DNA from: Sphingosinicella microcystinivorans
GTDB taxonomy: Bacteria; Pseudomonadota; Alphaproteobacteria; Sphingomonadales; Sphingomonadaceae
Direction of reading: 5' to 3'
Assembly: GCF_003634215.1 (NCBI RefSeq)
Contig: NZ_RBWX01000008.1
Span: 124,001 to 188,000 of the forward strand
DNA: 64,000 nt
Each line of letters begins with the position of its first letter. Within the stretch, counting starts at the first letter, position 1. Shown here one piece after another: positions 1-9,975 of the stretch. Made by a program: the position numbers and the translations under genes. The notes under the pieces are model-generated. The model was not told the DNA's origin and ran no database searches. It saw nothing but the letters and a program-made list of their open reading frames with translations.

Positions 1-2
1 CG

Positions 3-2561
3 CATCTCGTCCGCAAGGGCCTGCGTTCGTTCGCCAGCATCAACGTGCGCTCCGCCGAGTGCATGGACACGCATTATTTCGCGGTGCTCATCGGCGTCGG
101 CGCCACCACGGTGAACGCGTGGCTCGCGCAGGAATCGATCGCGGCGCGCCATGCCAAGGGCCTGTTCGGCGATCTGGACCTCACCACGTGCGTGAACCGG
201 TTCCGCAAGGCGATCGAGGATGGTCTTCTGAAGATCATGGGCAAGATGGGCATCAGCGTCATCTCGTCCTATCGCGGCGGCTATAATTTCGAAGCCGTCG
301 GCCTGTCGCGCGCGCTCGTCGCCGATTTCTTCCCCGGTATGCCCGCGAAGATCTCGGGCGAGGGTTTCTCGTCGCTGCATGTGAGCGCGGGCGATCGGCA
401 CGCGCTTGCATACGACGAAGAGGTGACCGCGCTTCCCGTCGGCGGTCTCTATCGCTACCGCGCGAACGGCGAGCCGCACGCCTATCAGGCGAACCTCATC
501 CACCTGCTGCAGCAGGCGGTCGCCAGCGACTCCTATTCCACCTATCTGCAGTTCAGCCGCGGCGTGCGCGATCTGCCGCCGATCTATCTGCGCGATCTGC
601 TGGAATTCAATCACGTCAATCCGCCGGTGCCGGTGGAAGAGGTGCAGTCGATCGCCGAGATCCGGAAGCGCTTCGTCACGCCCGGCATGTCCTTGGGTGC
701 GCTCTCGCCGGAGGCGCACGAGACGCTGTCGATCGCGATGAACCGCATCGGCGCCAAGGCGGTTTCGGGCGAAGGCGGCGAGGATCGCTCGCGCTACAAA
801 CCCTATCCCAACGGCGACAATGCGAACTCGGTCATCAAGCAGATTGCGTCCGGCCGTTTCGGTGTCACCGCCGAATATCTGAACGCCTGCGAAGAGATCG
901 AGATCAAGGTCGCGCAGGGTGCCAAGCCCGGCGAGGGCGGGCAGCTCCCCGGCTTCAAGGTCACAGAGATGATCGCGCGCCTCCGGCACTCGACGCCCGG
1001 CGTCATGCTCATCTCCCCCCCGCCGCACCACGACATCTACTCGATCGAGGATCTCGCGCAGCTCATCTACGACCTGAAGCAGATCAACCCCGATGCGCGC
1101 GTCTGCGTGAAGCTCGTCTCCGAAGCGGGCATCGGCACGATCGCGGCGGGCGTCGCGAAGGCACACGCGGACGTGATCCTCGTCTCGGGCAACGTCGGGG
1201 GCACCGGCGCGTCTCCGCAGACCTCGATCAAATACGCGGGCACGCCGTGGGAAATGGGCCTTACAGAGGTCAATCAGGTGCTGACGCTCAACAGCTTGCG
1301 AGGCCGCGTGAAGCTCCGCACCGACGGCGGCCTCAAGACCGGCCGCGACGTCGTCATCGCCGCCATCCTCGGCGCCGAGGAGTTCGGCATCGGCACTTTG
1401 AGCCTCGTCGCGATGGGCTGCATCATGGTGCGCCAGTGCCATTCGAACACCTGCCCCGTCGGCGTCTGCACGCAGGATGACAAGCTGCGGCAGAAATTCG
1501 CCGGAAGCCCCGAGAAGGTCATCAACCTGATGAGCTTCATCGCCGAGGAGGTCCGCGACATCCTCGCCGGCCTCGGCTTCCGCAGCCTCGACGAGGTCGT
1601 CGGCCGCACCGAGCTGCTCCGCCAGGTCAGCCGCGGCGCCGAGCATCTCGACGACCTCGATCTCAACCCCATTCTCGCCAAGGTGGATGCGCCCGACAGC
1701 GAGCGCCGCTTCAACCTGAAGACGCGCCGCAACGAGGTGCCCGACAGCCTCGACGCGCAGATGCTCGTCGATGCGAAGGCCGTGTTCGATCGCGGCGAGA
1801 AGATGCAGCTGACCTACAGCGTGCGAAACACGCACCGTGCCGTCGGCACGCGCTTCTCCTCGGCGATCACGCGGAAATACGGCATGAACGGCCTCGCGCC
1901 CGGCCACGTCCACGTCCGCCTGCGCGGCGCGGCGGGCCAGTCGCTCGGCGCGTTCGCGGTGCAGGGCCTGAAGCTCGAAGTGTTCGGCGACGCGAACGAC
2001 TATGTCGGCAAGGGGCTTTCGGGTGCCACGATCGTCGTCCGCCCGCTCGTCTCCTCGCCGCTCAAGTCGAACGAGAACACGATCATCGGCAACACCGTGC
2101 TCTACGGCGCCACCTCAGGACGCCTTTACGCGGCCGGTCAGGCGGGCGAGCGCTTCGCCGTCCGAAATTCGGGCGCGGAGGTCGTCGTCGAGGGCTGCGG
2201 CGCCAACGGCTGCGAATACATGACCGGCGGCATGGCGGTGATCCTTGGTCCCGTAGGCGACAATTTCGGCGCAGGGATGACCGGCGGCATGGCGTTCGTC
2301 TACGACACGGCGGGAGACTTCGACACGCGCGTCAATCCGGACAGCGTGACGTGGCAGCCGGTGCGCGCGGCCTATTGGGAAGGCATACTCCGCGCCGCGA
2401 TCGAGGCCCACCACCGCGAGACCGATTCCGCATGGGCGCTGTCGATCCTCGAGGACTGGGAAAGTACGCTCCCCCGCTTCGTGCAGGTCTGTCCGAAAGA
2501 GATGGTGAGCCGCCTCAAGCACCCGCTGGAGGATGCCGAAAGCGTGGTCGCCGCGGAGTAA
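3..2561 (+). CDS. gltB: Glutamate synthase (GOGAT) large subunit, 3' part
   Basis: Glutamate synthase makes two glutamates from glutamine and 2-oxoglutarate in ammonia assimilation. The gene enters from the left edge already open in frame from base 3, so only the last ~852 residues of a protein normally near 1500 are here. The N-terminal class II glutaminase domain is missing only because of the window edge. Visible parts are the end of the central domain, the FMN-binding barrel (GEGGEDRSRY, KPGEGGQLPG, GNVGGTGASPQTS), the 3Fe-4S cysteine cluster (CIMVRQCHSNTCPVGVC), and the C-terminal glutamate-synthase helix with repeated glycine motifs. A GTG at 45 is internal, not the start. No gltD follows; the next gene is a GST-like protein, so the small subunit is upstream or elsewhere. 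Confidence 0.97.
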   Translation, partial: HLVRKGLRSFASINVRSAECMDTHYFAVLIGVGATTVNAWLAQESIAARHAKGLFGDLDLTTCVNRFRKAIEDGLLKIMGKMGISVISSYRGGYNFEAVGLSRALVADFFPGMPAKISGEGFSSLHVSAGDRHALAYDEEVTALPVGGLYRYRANGEPHAYQANLIHLLQQAVASDSYSTYLQFSRGVRDLPPIYLRDLLEFNHVNPPVPVEEVQSIAEIRKRFVTPGMSLGALSPEAHETLSIAMNRIGAKAVSGEGGEDRSRYKPYPNGDNANSVIKQIASGRFGVTAEYLNACEEIEIKVAQGAKPGEGGQLPGFKVTEMIARLRHSTPGVMLISPPPHHDIYSIEDLAQLIYDLKQINPDARVCVKLVSEAGIGTIAAGVAKAHADVILVSGNVGGTGASPQTSIKYAGTPWEMGLTEVNQVLTLNSLRGRVKLRTDGGLKTGRDVVIAAILGAEEFGIGTLSLVAMGCIMVRQCHSNTCPVGVCTQDDKLRQKFAGSPEKVINLMSFIAEEVRDILAGLGFRSLDEVVGRTELLRQVSRGAEHLDDLDLNPILAKVDAPDSERRFNLKTRRNEVPDSLDAQMLVDAKAVFDRGEKMQLTYSVRNTHRAVGTRFSSAITRKYGMNGLAPGHVHVRLRGAAGQSLGAFAVQGLKLEVFGDANDYVGKGLSGATIVVRPLVSSPLKSNENTIIGNTVLYGATSGRLYAAGQAGERFAVRNSGAEVVVEGCGANGCEYMTGGMAVILGPVGDNFGAGMTGGMAFVYDTAGDFDTRVNPDSVTWQPVRAAYWEGILRAAIEAHHRETDSAWALSILEDWESTLPRFVQVCPKEMVSRLKHPLEDAESVVAAE

Positions 2562-2602
2562 GGTTGCAGCGTCGCAGGGTTCTGCCTACACCGGGTTTAA
2601 CC

Positions 2603-3271
2603 ATGTGGCGCCTCTACCAATATCCGCTCTGCCCGTTCTCCCGGAAGGTCCGCCTTGCGCTTGCCGAGAAGGGCGTCGAAGTCGAACTCGTCCCCGAACT
2701 GCCGTGGGCGCGGCGCGATGAATTCGTCGATCTGAATCCGGCCGGGCAGACCCCGGTTCTCGTCGGCGATCGCGGTGCCGCGCTCATCGACAGCACGGCG
2801 ATCTGCGAATATTTCGAAGAAACCATCGAGCGGATGCCCCTGCTCGGCGCAAGCGCCGCCGACCGCGCCGAAGTACGCCGCCTGTGCGTGTGGTTCGATC
2901 AGAAATTCTATGCGGAAGTCGGCCACATCCTGCTCGCCGAGCGCATGTTCAAGCGTATAGTTCAGCGCGCCGCGCCCGACGGCGGCGCACTCCGCACCGC
3001 AGGCCGAAATCTCGAACACCACCTTGGCTACATCGAATACTTGCTCGATCACCGCCGCTGGCTTTCCGGCACAACCTTCGGCCTCGCCGATATCGCAGCC
3101 GCGGCACATCTTTCGGTGATCGATTATCTCTCAGCGCTCGATTGGCACGGCCACGCAACCGCGAAGCAGTGGTACTCGGCGATCAAATCCCGCCCGACAT
3201 TCCGCGCGCTGCTTTCAGAGCGCATGGACGGCCTCGCACCGCCCGCACACTACGACAAGCTGGATTTTTAG
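2603..3271 (+). CDS. Glutathione S-transferase family protein
   Basis: This 222-residue cytosolic protein has the thioredoxin-fold N-terminal domain followed by an all-helical C-terminal domain, the usual length for the family. Near the N-terminus is YPLCPFSRKVRLAL, matching the CPFS/CPYC active-site region. NPAGQTPVL holds the cis-proline that contacts glutathione, and STAICEYFEE is the glutathione gamma-glutamyl contact motif. The start is the ATG at 2603, giving MWRLYQYP; upstream in-frame codons lie inside the gltB 3' end and lack homology. It begins 41 bp after gltB on the same strand and may be co-transcribed. Its tail is 8 bp from the convergent gene at 3280. Family membership is clear; the substrate is unknown. 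Confidence 0.9.
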   Translation: MWRLYQYPLCPFSRKVRLALAEKGVEVELVPELPWARRDEFVDLNPAGQTPVLVGDRGAALIDSTAICEYFEETIERMPLLGASAADRAEVRRLCVWFDQKFYAEVGHILLAERMFKRIVQRAAPDGGALRTAGRNLEHHLGYIEYLLDHRRWLSGTTFGLADIAAAAHLSVIDYLSALDWHGHATAKQWYSAIKSRPTFRALLSERMDGLAPPAHYDKLDF

Positions 3272-3279
3272 AGGCTGCC

Positions 3280-3705
3280 TTACTTCGGCTTCGGAACCTT
3301 ATCGCGCGCCTTCTGCAGCTCGCGCTCACGACGCCACTGATCGTATTCGTTCCGGCTGCATCCGACATCGCCGGCAGGGCCGACCGCGCTGCATGCGCTG
3401 CTCGGCGCCACATTGCCCGGCTCGGTGAGCTTCAGCCGCTCGCTCGGCACGTCGGTGCCCGGCTCGCCCGGCTCTGGCGGCGTTTCCACCGTCGGTTCCT
3501 CATCGGGCCGGCCGCAGACCACGATCTCACCACGGCGTTCGGGGTTCGGGCAGCTTTCCGGCATCCACTGGTCGAGAGGTACGCGCTTCAGAACACCGCT
3601 GTCGGTGACAGGCGGCTTGCTGTTCGGCTGGGCGGCCTGCGCCAGCGCCGTACCGGACACGGCGCTCGCCATTCCAATCGCTGCAACCAGTGCCAGACGA
3701 ATCAT
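3280..3705 (-). CDS. Small secreted protein of unknown function
   Basis: A 141-residue protein with a clear Sec signal peptide (MIRLALVAAIGMASAVSGTALAQA), so probably periplasmic. The mature part is proline- and charge-rich, with an ESCPNPERRGEIVVCGR segment and two later cysteines (SSACSAV, VGCSRNE), giving four cysteines in all, followed by a basic tail ending KVPKPK. The CPNP...EIVVCG pattern recurs in small secreted proteins of sphingomonads as I remember them, but I cannot name a family. The start is the ATG at 3705, with AAGGAA just upstream. It is 89 bp downstream of the glutamate dehydrogenase stop on the same strand, so co-transcription is possible. No function is assigned. Confidence 0.75.
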   Translation of the reverse strand: MIRLALVAAIGMASAVSGTALAQAAQPNSKPPVTDSGVLKRVPLDQWMPESCPNPERRGEIVVCGRPDEEPTVETPPEPGEPGTDVPSERLKLTEPGNVAPSSACSAVGPAGDVGCSRNEYDQWRRERELQKARDKVPKPK

Positions 3706-3794
3706 CACGTTCCTTTCCGCCGTCGCCCGCTGTTGAGCGACGTCCTTCCCCTTACCCAACCCCGCGCGGCGTGAACAGTGCCTGAACTTTTGGC

Positions 3795-6700
3795 TCAGCT
3801 CATCAGGAGCGCACGTGCCTGGCTGCCCAGATGCGCGAGCATCGCAGTGGTGACGACACCGGACTTGCGCGCCCGCGCCGTCGCATCCGCCATGCGCTGG
3901 ATCACCAGCGGATTGGCCGCGCTCCACGCCTCGATCGCCTTCACGGGGTCGCCGCCCTTCTTGGTCTGGCGCTTGATGAGATCGATGCGCAGCTGCTCGA
4001 AATCGCGCAGCAGGCCTGCGACGAGCAGACGCTCCCACGGGTCGGACGGCGAAAGCTGCGCGGTGACGCCCTTCGCCCAATCGAGGCCGAGCATCTCGCC
4101 GACGCGCGTATAGGCTTCGGCAATGGCGCGTTCGGTGACGCCGAGCTCTGATGCGAGCCGGGCATTGCCGATAGATCCATCCAGACCTTCGAGTTCGACG
4201 AGACGCTCGGTGATGTCCGGCGGCGCGCCGTCGCGCAGCAGCTCCTGCCGCAACCGCTCAACCTGCGCGCGCGGTTCTGGCCGCAGCAGCTTGTCGAGCT
4301 GCTTCGCAAGCCGCTGGATACCCGATTTCCACGCCGCGATGCAGGCGGAGGGCTGATCCCCCGGTGCGGAAGCGCGCAGCGCATCGGCCATCTGGGCGCG
4401 AAGACCGCGGATCGATTTCGCGTGCAGCACGATGTGCGTGCGCGCATCCACAGCCGCCGCATCGATCGTTCGCCACAGATCTCGGAGGTCGAACAGCTCG
4501 CGCGCCATCACGAACGCCGAAGCGACATGCGCAAGGCTGGTGCCCTGCTCTTCCGAAAGCTCGAACGCGAGGGTAATGCCACCGCGATTGACGATCTGGT
4601 TCGCAATCTTCGTGGCGATGATCTCGCGGCGCAGCCGATGGCCGGTCACGCCCGCCTTGAACGCCTTCAGGACTGCAGGCGGGAACGCCATTTCAAGATC
4701 CTGCACGAGCAGTGGATCGTCGGGCAGCGGGCTTTCGACGATCGTGTCGTACAGCGCCATCTTCGCATAGGCGAGCAGCACGGCGAGTTCCGGCCGTTCG
4801 AGCCCGCCCCCGGCAAGCGCGCGCTGTGTCAGCTGCTCGTCGCTCGGCAGGTTCTCGACCACGCGGTCCAGCCGCCCGCTCGCTTCAAGAAGCTGGATGA
4901 CGCGCTGAAAGGCAGGCAGCGCACCGCTGCCGCCGCTCTCGGCGACCGAAATCGCCTGCGTCTGCATCACGTTGTCGCGCAGCACGAGCTGCGAAACATC
5001 GTCGGTCATCGATTCCAGCAGCGTGTTGCGCGCGGCCATGCTCATCTTGCCCGAAGCGAGCGCAGGCTGCAGCGCGATCTTGATGTTCACCTCGTTGTCC
5101 GAACAATCGACACCCGCCGAATTGTCGATGAAGTCGGTGTTGATGCGGCCGTGGGCCCGCGCGAACGCGATACGGCCTTCCTGCGTAACGCCGAGGTTCG
5201 CGCCCTCGCCGATCACGCGCACGCGCATCTCCTCGGCATTCACCCGCACCGGATCATTGGCGCGGTCGCCGACGTCTGCATTCGATTCCGTCGCCGCCTT
5301 CACGTATGTGCCGATGCCGCCGAACCAGCAGAGATCGGCACGGCTCTTCAGGATCGCGTGGATCAGTTCGCCGGGCGAAAGCGTCTTCGCGTCCACATCC
5401 AGCATCACCTGCATCTCGGGGGAGAGCGCGATGGATTTCTGGCTGCGCGGGAAAACCCCGCCGCCCTTTGAAATCAGTTTCTTGTCATAGTCGTCCCACG
5501 ACGAGCGCGGCAGCTTGAACAGCCGGTCGCGTTCCTTCCAGCTTTTCGCCGGATCGGGTTCGGGATCGAGGAAGATGTGTCGGTGGTCGAACGCCGCGAC
5601 CACCTTCAGCGTCTTTGAAAGCAACATGCCATTGCCGAACACGTCGCCGGACATGTCGCCGACACCGATCACGCGGATCGGGTCTTTCTGTACATCGGTG
5701 CCCAGTTCGCGGAAATGCCGCTGTACTGAAATCCACGCGCCCTTGGCGGTGATGCCCATCGCCTTGTGGTCATAGCCGTTGGCGCCGCCGCTCGCGAACG
5801 CATCCCCTAGCCAGAAGCCGTGATCGACGCTGATTGCATTGGCGATGTCGGAAAAGGTCGCCGTTCCCTTGTCGGCGGCGACGACGAGATAGGGATCGGG
5901 CGCGTCGTGGCAGACGATGCCGGCAGGGGGCACGTCCTTGCCCTCCACGATATTGTCCGTCACCGAAAGCAACGCACGAATATAGATGCGGTACGCCTCC
6001 TGCCCTTCGGCAAGCCACGCCTCGCGGTTCGATGCGGGCGGCAGCTGCTTAGGATAGAATCCGCCCTTGGAGCCGGTGGGAACGATCACCGCGTTCTTCA
6101 CCATCTGCGCCTTTACGAGGCCCAGCACCTCGGTGCGGAAATCGTCGCGGCGGTCGGACCAGCGCAGGCCGCCGCGCGCGATGCGGCCGCCGCGCAGGTG
6201 GATGCCTTCAACGCGGGGGGAATAGACCCAGATCTCACGGTAAGGAACGGGCGGCGGCAGGCCCGGCACCGCATGGGAATCGAGCTTGAACGCCAGCGCT
6301 TCCGGGCCGCCGTCCACGAACGCATTGGTCCTGAGCGTTGCCGTGATGATGTCGCGGTACAGGCTGATGATGCGGTCCTCGTCGATGGCGGACACATCGG
6401 CAAGGCCGCCGTCGATGCGCGCTCGGGCTTCGTTCATCGCCGCCTCACGCGCCTTCACGCCGGGCGTGAAACGTGCGCGGAACAGATCGACGAGCGCCGC
6501 CGTAATCGCGCCGTGCGCGCGCAGCGCGTCCACCACCGTCTGCTGGCTGTAAGAGACGCCTGTCTGCCGCATGTAGCGGAAATAGGCGCGGAGCCACACA
6601 ACGTTGCCGATCGGCAGCGCCGCGCCGACGACGAGCGCGTTGAACACGTCGTTTTCCTGCTCGCTCTTCAGCACTGAACGCAGCGCAGGCTCTGCGCGCT

Positions 6701-8549
6701 CCTTCACGAACGCCATGTCGATGGCTTCGCCGCGGCCGCTTTCCACCATGAAATCATGGATCCAGCCAAGCCGTCCGCCCGCGAGGTCGAAGGGATATTC
6801 CTCGATCACGCGGAAGCCGAAGTTCTCGAGCGCCGGGACCACCTCCGAAAGCGGGATGATCTCGCCGAGCCTGTAGATCTTGATGCGCAGCCGGTTTTCC
6901 GCGTCGCCGGGGCGGCGATAGATGAACACGTCGCGGTCGTCGCCGGTTTCGAGCGTGGTGAGGCGCATCACGTCCTCAGCGGCTTCGTCAGCGCTGAACT
7001 GCTCCCGGTACGATGCCGTGAAGCTGCGTCCGTGGCTGAGCGCGAGGCGCGCTGCGCGGGTCGCACCCACGCGTTCGGAAAGCGCCGTTTCCAGCGCCTC
7101 TTCCCAGCCGCGCACGAGAGAGGTCAGCCGCGCGTCGAGCGCAGCCTCATCCACATCGGGCACCTGCCCCGGCGTCGTGCCGAGATAATATTGGACGCGC
7201 GCCAGGCCTTCAGCGCGCAGTTCCACGTCATAGCGCGAAAGCCGGGCCTGGAAGGCATCCTCCAGCATCGCGCCGACACGCTCGCGGATGCCGCTGTGAT
7301 AGGCGTCGCGCGGCACGTAGACGATCACCGACACGAAGCGGCCGAACGGATCGAGCCGCGAGAACAGCTTCGGGCGCGGGCGTTCGAGCAGCGACAGCAT
7401 CCCGAGCGCCATGCCGGTCAGGCGTTCGGCGTCGACGAGGAACAGGTCTTCGCGCGGGAACGTATCGATGATGTGCGCGAGCGCCTTGCCGGTGTGGCTG
7501 CGCGGATCGAAGCCAAGCGCCGCCTCCACGCGCTCCAGCTTGCGGCGCACGATCGGAATTGATTTCGGCGAGGCCGCAAGCGCGGAAGAGGTGAACAGGC
7601 CCGCGAAGCGGCGTTCGCCGATCACCTTGCCCTTGTCGTTGTACCGCTTGACGCTGACGACGTCGTAGAACGCGCTCCGGTGTACCGAGGACACCGTGTT
7701 CGCCTTGGTCACGAGCAGCGGATCGGGCGTCGCCATGTAGGTGCGTAGCGCCGGCGGCAGCACTTCGAAGCCTTCGGCCCCGCGCCATAGCGGGAACCCA
7801 GGGTCGCGCAGCAGCCCAAGCCCTTCGCCCGCCTTCGGCTCGGCCTTCGCATCCGTGAGCGCGCGGCCGAATTCATAGTCGCAAGCGCCGAGCAGCGTAA
7901 AATTGTCCTGTCCCAGCCAGTCGAGGAAGGCTTTCGCCTCCATCACGTCGTCGGCGGGCACCGGGATCGAAGACCGGCCGAGTTCAGCGCGGGCATCGCC
8001 GAGCCGTGTGAGCATTTCACGCCAGTCCTCGACCGCGACGCGCACCTCGGCGAGCACGCGCGTCAGATCTTCGGCAAGCGCCGTGCGGCCGCGCGCGCCG
8101 ACGCGGTCGGCCTCGACGTAGATGAAGGATTCGCGAAGCCCGCCGTCGGCCTCGCCGCGTGCGGGCGCGAGGGCTTTCAGCTTGCCGGCCTTGTCGCGCT
8201 CGACAGCCAGAATCGGGTGCAGCAGCCGGTGGATGGTGATGCCGCTGCGGGTCAGCGCTGCGGAAACGGAGTCGACGAGGAACGGCATGTCGTCGTTCAG
8301 GATGCCGATCCAGGTGCGGCGGCGGCCCGGTTCGCCGTCGGACGAGGCGATCTCGATAACTGGCGTGCCCGGGGTCCGGGCGTCGAACAGCCCCGCCGCG
8401 AAATCGACGATGGCGCTCGCGGCCTCCTTGCCCAAATCTTCGGTTTCGCCCGGAAGCGCGTGGTCGAAGAGAGCTTTTTCCAGTGATTTCAGAAGGGTAC
8501 GGGAAACTTTAGGTTTCGGCGCTTCATTGGTCGCCGCGGCGGTCGCCAT
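3795..8549 (-). CDS. NAD-specific glutamate dehydrogenase, large (~180 kDa) type
   Basis: This oxidatively deaminates glutamate to 2-oxoglutarate and ammonia. At 1584 residues it matches the very large bacterial GDH family (Bac_GDH). The long N-terminal region (to about residue 700) is regulatory/ACT-like. The catalytic core then shows RGGLRWSDRRDDFRTEVLGL, KNAVIVPTGSKGGF with the catalytic lysine, and a nucleotide-binding region including GIGTYVKA and VIGEGANLG. A helical C-terminal domain of about 400 residues follows. The start ATG at 8549 gives MATAAATNEAPKPK. A PAS-domain gene lies 61 bp upstream on the same strand, so the two may form a transcription unit. With gltB nearby, this end of the window concentrates glutamate metabolism. 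Confidence 0.96.
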   Translation of the reverse strand: MATAAATNEAPKPKVSRTLLKSLEKALFDHALPGETEDLGKEAASAIVDFAAGLFDARTPGTPVIEIASSDGEPGRRRTWIGILNDDMPFLVDSVSAALTRSGITIHRLLHPILAVERDKAGKLKALAPARGEADGGLRESFIYVEADRVGARGRTALAEDLTRVLAEVRVAVEDWREMLTRLGDARAELGRSSIPVPADDVMEAKAFLDWLGQDNFTLLGACDYEFGRALTDAKAEPKAGEGLGLLRDPGFPLWRGAEGFEVLPPALRTYMATPDPLLVTKANTVSSVHRSAFYDVVSVKRYNDKGKVIGERRFAGLFTSSALAASPKSIPIVRRKLERVEAALGFDPRSHTGKALAHIIDTFPREDLFLVDAERLTGMALGMLSLLERPRPKLFSRLDPFGRFVSVIVYVPRDAYHSGIRERVGAMLEDAFQARLSRYDVELRAEGLARVQYYLGTTPGQVPDVDEAALDARLTSLVRGWEEALETALSERVGATRAARLALSHGRSFTASYREQFSADEAAEDVMRLTTLETGDDRDVFIYRRPGDAENRLRIKIYRLGEIIPLSEVVPALENFGFRVIEEYPFDLAGGRLGWIHDFMVESGRGEAIDMAFVKERAEPALRSVLKSEQENDVFNALVVGAALPIGNVVWLRAYFRYMRQTGVSYSQQTVVDALRAHGAITAALVDLFRARFTPGVKAREAAMNEARARIDGGLADVSAIDEDRIISLYRDIITATLRTNAFVDGGPEALAFKLDSHAVPGLPPPVPYREIWVYSPRVEGIHLRGGRIARGGLRWSDRRDDFRTEVLGLVKAQMVKNAVIVPTGSKGGFYPKQLPPASNREAWLAEGQEAYRIYIRALLSVTDNIVEGKDVPPAGIVCHDAPDPYLVVAADKGTATFSDIANAISVDHGFWLGDAFASGGANGYDHKAMGITAKGAWISVQRHFRELGTDVQKDPIRVIGVGDMSGDVFGNGMLLSKTLKVVAAFDHRHIFLDPEPDPAKSWKERDRLFKLPRSSWDDYDKKLISKGGGVFPRSQKSIALSPEMQVMLDVDAKTLSPGELIHAILKSRADLCWFGGIGTYVKAATESNADVGDRANDPVRVNAEEMRVRVIGEGANLGVTQEGRIAFARAHGRINTDFIDNSAGVDCSDNEVNIKIALQPALASGKMSMAARNTLLESMTDDVSQLVLRDNVMQTQAISVAESGGSGALPAFQRVIQLLEASGRLDRVVENLPSDEQLTQRALAGGGLERPELAVLLAYAKMALYDTIVESPLPDDPLLVQDLEMAFPPAVLKAFKAGVTGHRLRREIIATKIANQIVNRGGITLAFELSEEQGTSLAHVASAFVMARELFDLRDLWRTIDAAAVDARTHIVLHAKSIRGLRAQMADALRASAPGDQPSACIAAWKSGIQRLAKQLDKLLRPEPRAQVERLRQELLRDGAPPDITERLVELEGLDGSIGNARLASELGVTERAIAEAYTRVGEMLGLDWAKGVTAQLSPSDPWERLLVAGLLRDFEQLRIDLIKRQTKKGGDPVKAIEAWSAANPLVIQRMADATARARKSGVVTTAMLAHLGSQARALLMS

Positions 8550-8610
8550 CTCAACACTCCGGATAGAGAATGAAATGACCTTATGCGATTTTGCCTCCTT
8601 CGAGGCAAGT

Positions 8611-9807
8611 TTAGCGCGCGGCGAGACGTTTCAGGGCCACTTCGAGTAGATTTTGGGTGTGCGGAACGGCTTCCAGCACATCGATTCCGCCTGATTCGCT
8701 CTTTTTTGCCACAAGCAGCACGAACTCTTCGTCAGACTGCATGTCGATATGCGCAAGCGGCTCGGTCGCGCGCAACCGGGTACGCACCGTCTCGGTTGTT
8801 TTCGTCACCGCAGCCGACTTCGCCTTCGCCGCCCGCTCCCGCTGCACCAGCCCCTTGAGCCCGCCCTCGGCACTGACAACAAAAGCAATAAATCCGCCTG
8901 CCGGAATCCCGGCCCGCACCGCCGCGCCCAGCGCGGAGGCGAATTCGGTAAGCCGGGTCTTGTCGTAATCCGCACCGAACACCAGCTTCGCCACCGCCGT
9001 CAACGGCGCCCGCGCCTGAACCTTCAGCCCAGCCTCCGCGAGCAGAGCCGTGAACCCTGCAGGATCCTCCTCGGATGCCAGGTGGAAATCATAAGCATTG
9101 CCAAGCGCCCGATAGAGCGCCGCCCGCGAACGCTGATCCGCTGTATGCACCGCAGCCGCATTGGCGCGCGCAACCGCAAGGCGTCCCGCAAGGTCGCCCG
9201 GCTCCAGTTCGACAACCCCGGCTTCAACCTTCGACGCGACGACCGGCTCTTCGCCCTCGGCTTCGTGCGCCTCGAACGCCAGCTGCGCCTCGAACTCGGC
9301 CCCCGCCAGTTCCTTCCAGTTGATCACGCCGTAAATGAAATCGATGCTGTCATCGTCCGACGAGAGCGGCATCAGAATGCCGCGATACAGCGTGTTGTTA
9401 CCGCGCTGCGAAACGAACTCGGCCTCGAAGCCGATCGGCGCGCGATTGGCGATGATCTCGAAAAAATGGTCGGTAAGCCGCGATACGAGCGAGCGGCTCG
9501 GCACATGGTCGAGCGCGATATCGGCGCTCGAAAGCCCACATTCCTCGCGCAGCAGCGTGCCGATGTAGCGAAGGCGCGGGTTCTCGCGGTCTTCCGTGAA
9601 ATCGAGCAGGATCGAGTGCGGACCGAAATCGTCAAGGCTCGCAGGATCAAGATCGGTAACGCTCGGAAACTCGCGACCACGCAGCAGCGACGCCCAGTAG
9701 TTGTAGGCGCGCACGTGCATCCGCCGTTCGTCCTGATCGGAGAAAATCGGCGGTGCCTCGAAATCCGGTTCGGAAAGATCGAGAAAGTCTTCGCTCATGT
9801 CGCTCAT
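8611..9807 (-). CDS. PAS domain-containing protein (PAS_5-like)
   Basis: A 398-residue soluble protein. Residues ~25-165 resemble the alphaproteobacterial PAS_5 family: a RRMHVRAYNYWASLLRGREFP segment, a conserved LDDFGPHSILLDF stretch, then a sensor-like region ending IDFIYGVINWKEL. The remainder is alanine-rich and helical, with no output domain that I recognise. Its final ~100 residues end in a short strand-like segment (HIDMQSDEEFVLLVAKK). I chose the ATG at 9807 (MSDMSED); a TTG four codons earlier and an ATG three codons later are alternatives and no strong ribosome site decides. It precedes the glutamate dehydrogenase gene and diverges from the chemoreceptor at 9976. A sensing role is inferred from the fold only. 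Confidence 0.8.
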   Translation of the reverse strand: MSDMSEDFLDLSEPDFEAPPIFSDQDERRMHVRAYNYWASLLRGREFPSVTDLDPASLDDFGPHSILLDFTEDRENPRLRYIGTLLREECGLSSADIALDHVPSRSLVSRLTDHFFEIIANRAPIGFEAEFVSQRGNNTLYRGILMPLSSDDDSIDFIYGVINWKELAGAEFEAQLAFEAHEAEGEEPVVASKVEAGVVELEPGDLAGRLAVARANAAAVHTADQRSRAALYRALGNAYDFHLASEEDPAGFTALLAEAGLKVQARAPLTAVAKLVFGADYDKTRLTEFASALGAAVRAGIPAGGFIAFVVSAEGGLKGLVQRERAAKAKSAAVTKTTETVRTRLRATEPLAHIDMQSDEEFVLLVAKKSESGGIDVLEAVPHTQNLLEVALKRLAAR

Positions 9808-9975
9808 TTTCGAACCCAATTCGCCCCGCTGTGCCGAATGGTGCGGACCATGCCCGCAAAGCCGTTGAATAATGGTTAACAGCCTGTTTCGCCGACCCCA
9901 TCGGCTGCATGGTCAAAGCCTCGTTAAGAAATCTCCGCTAGCGTCCGCCCATCACGTGAATCAGGGGCACAACGG

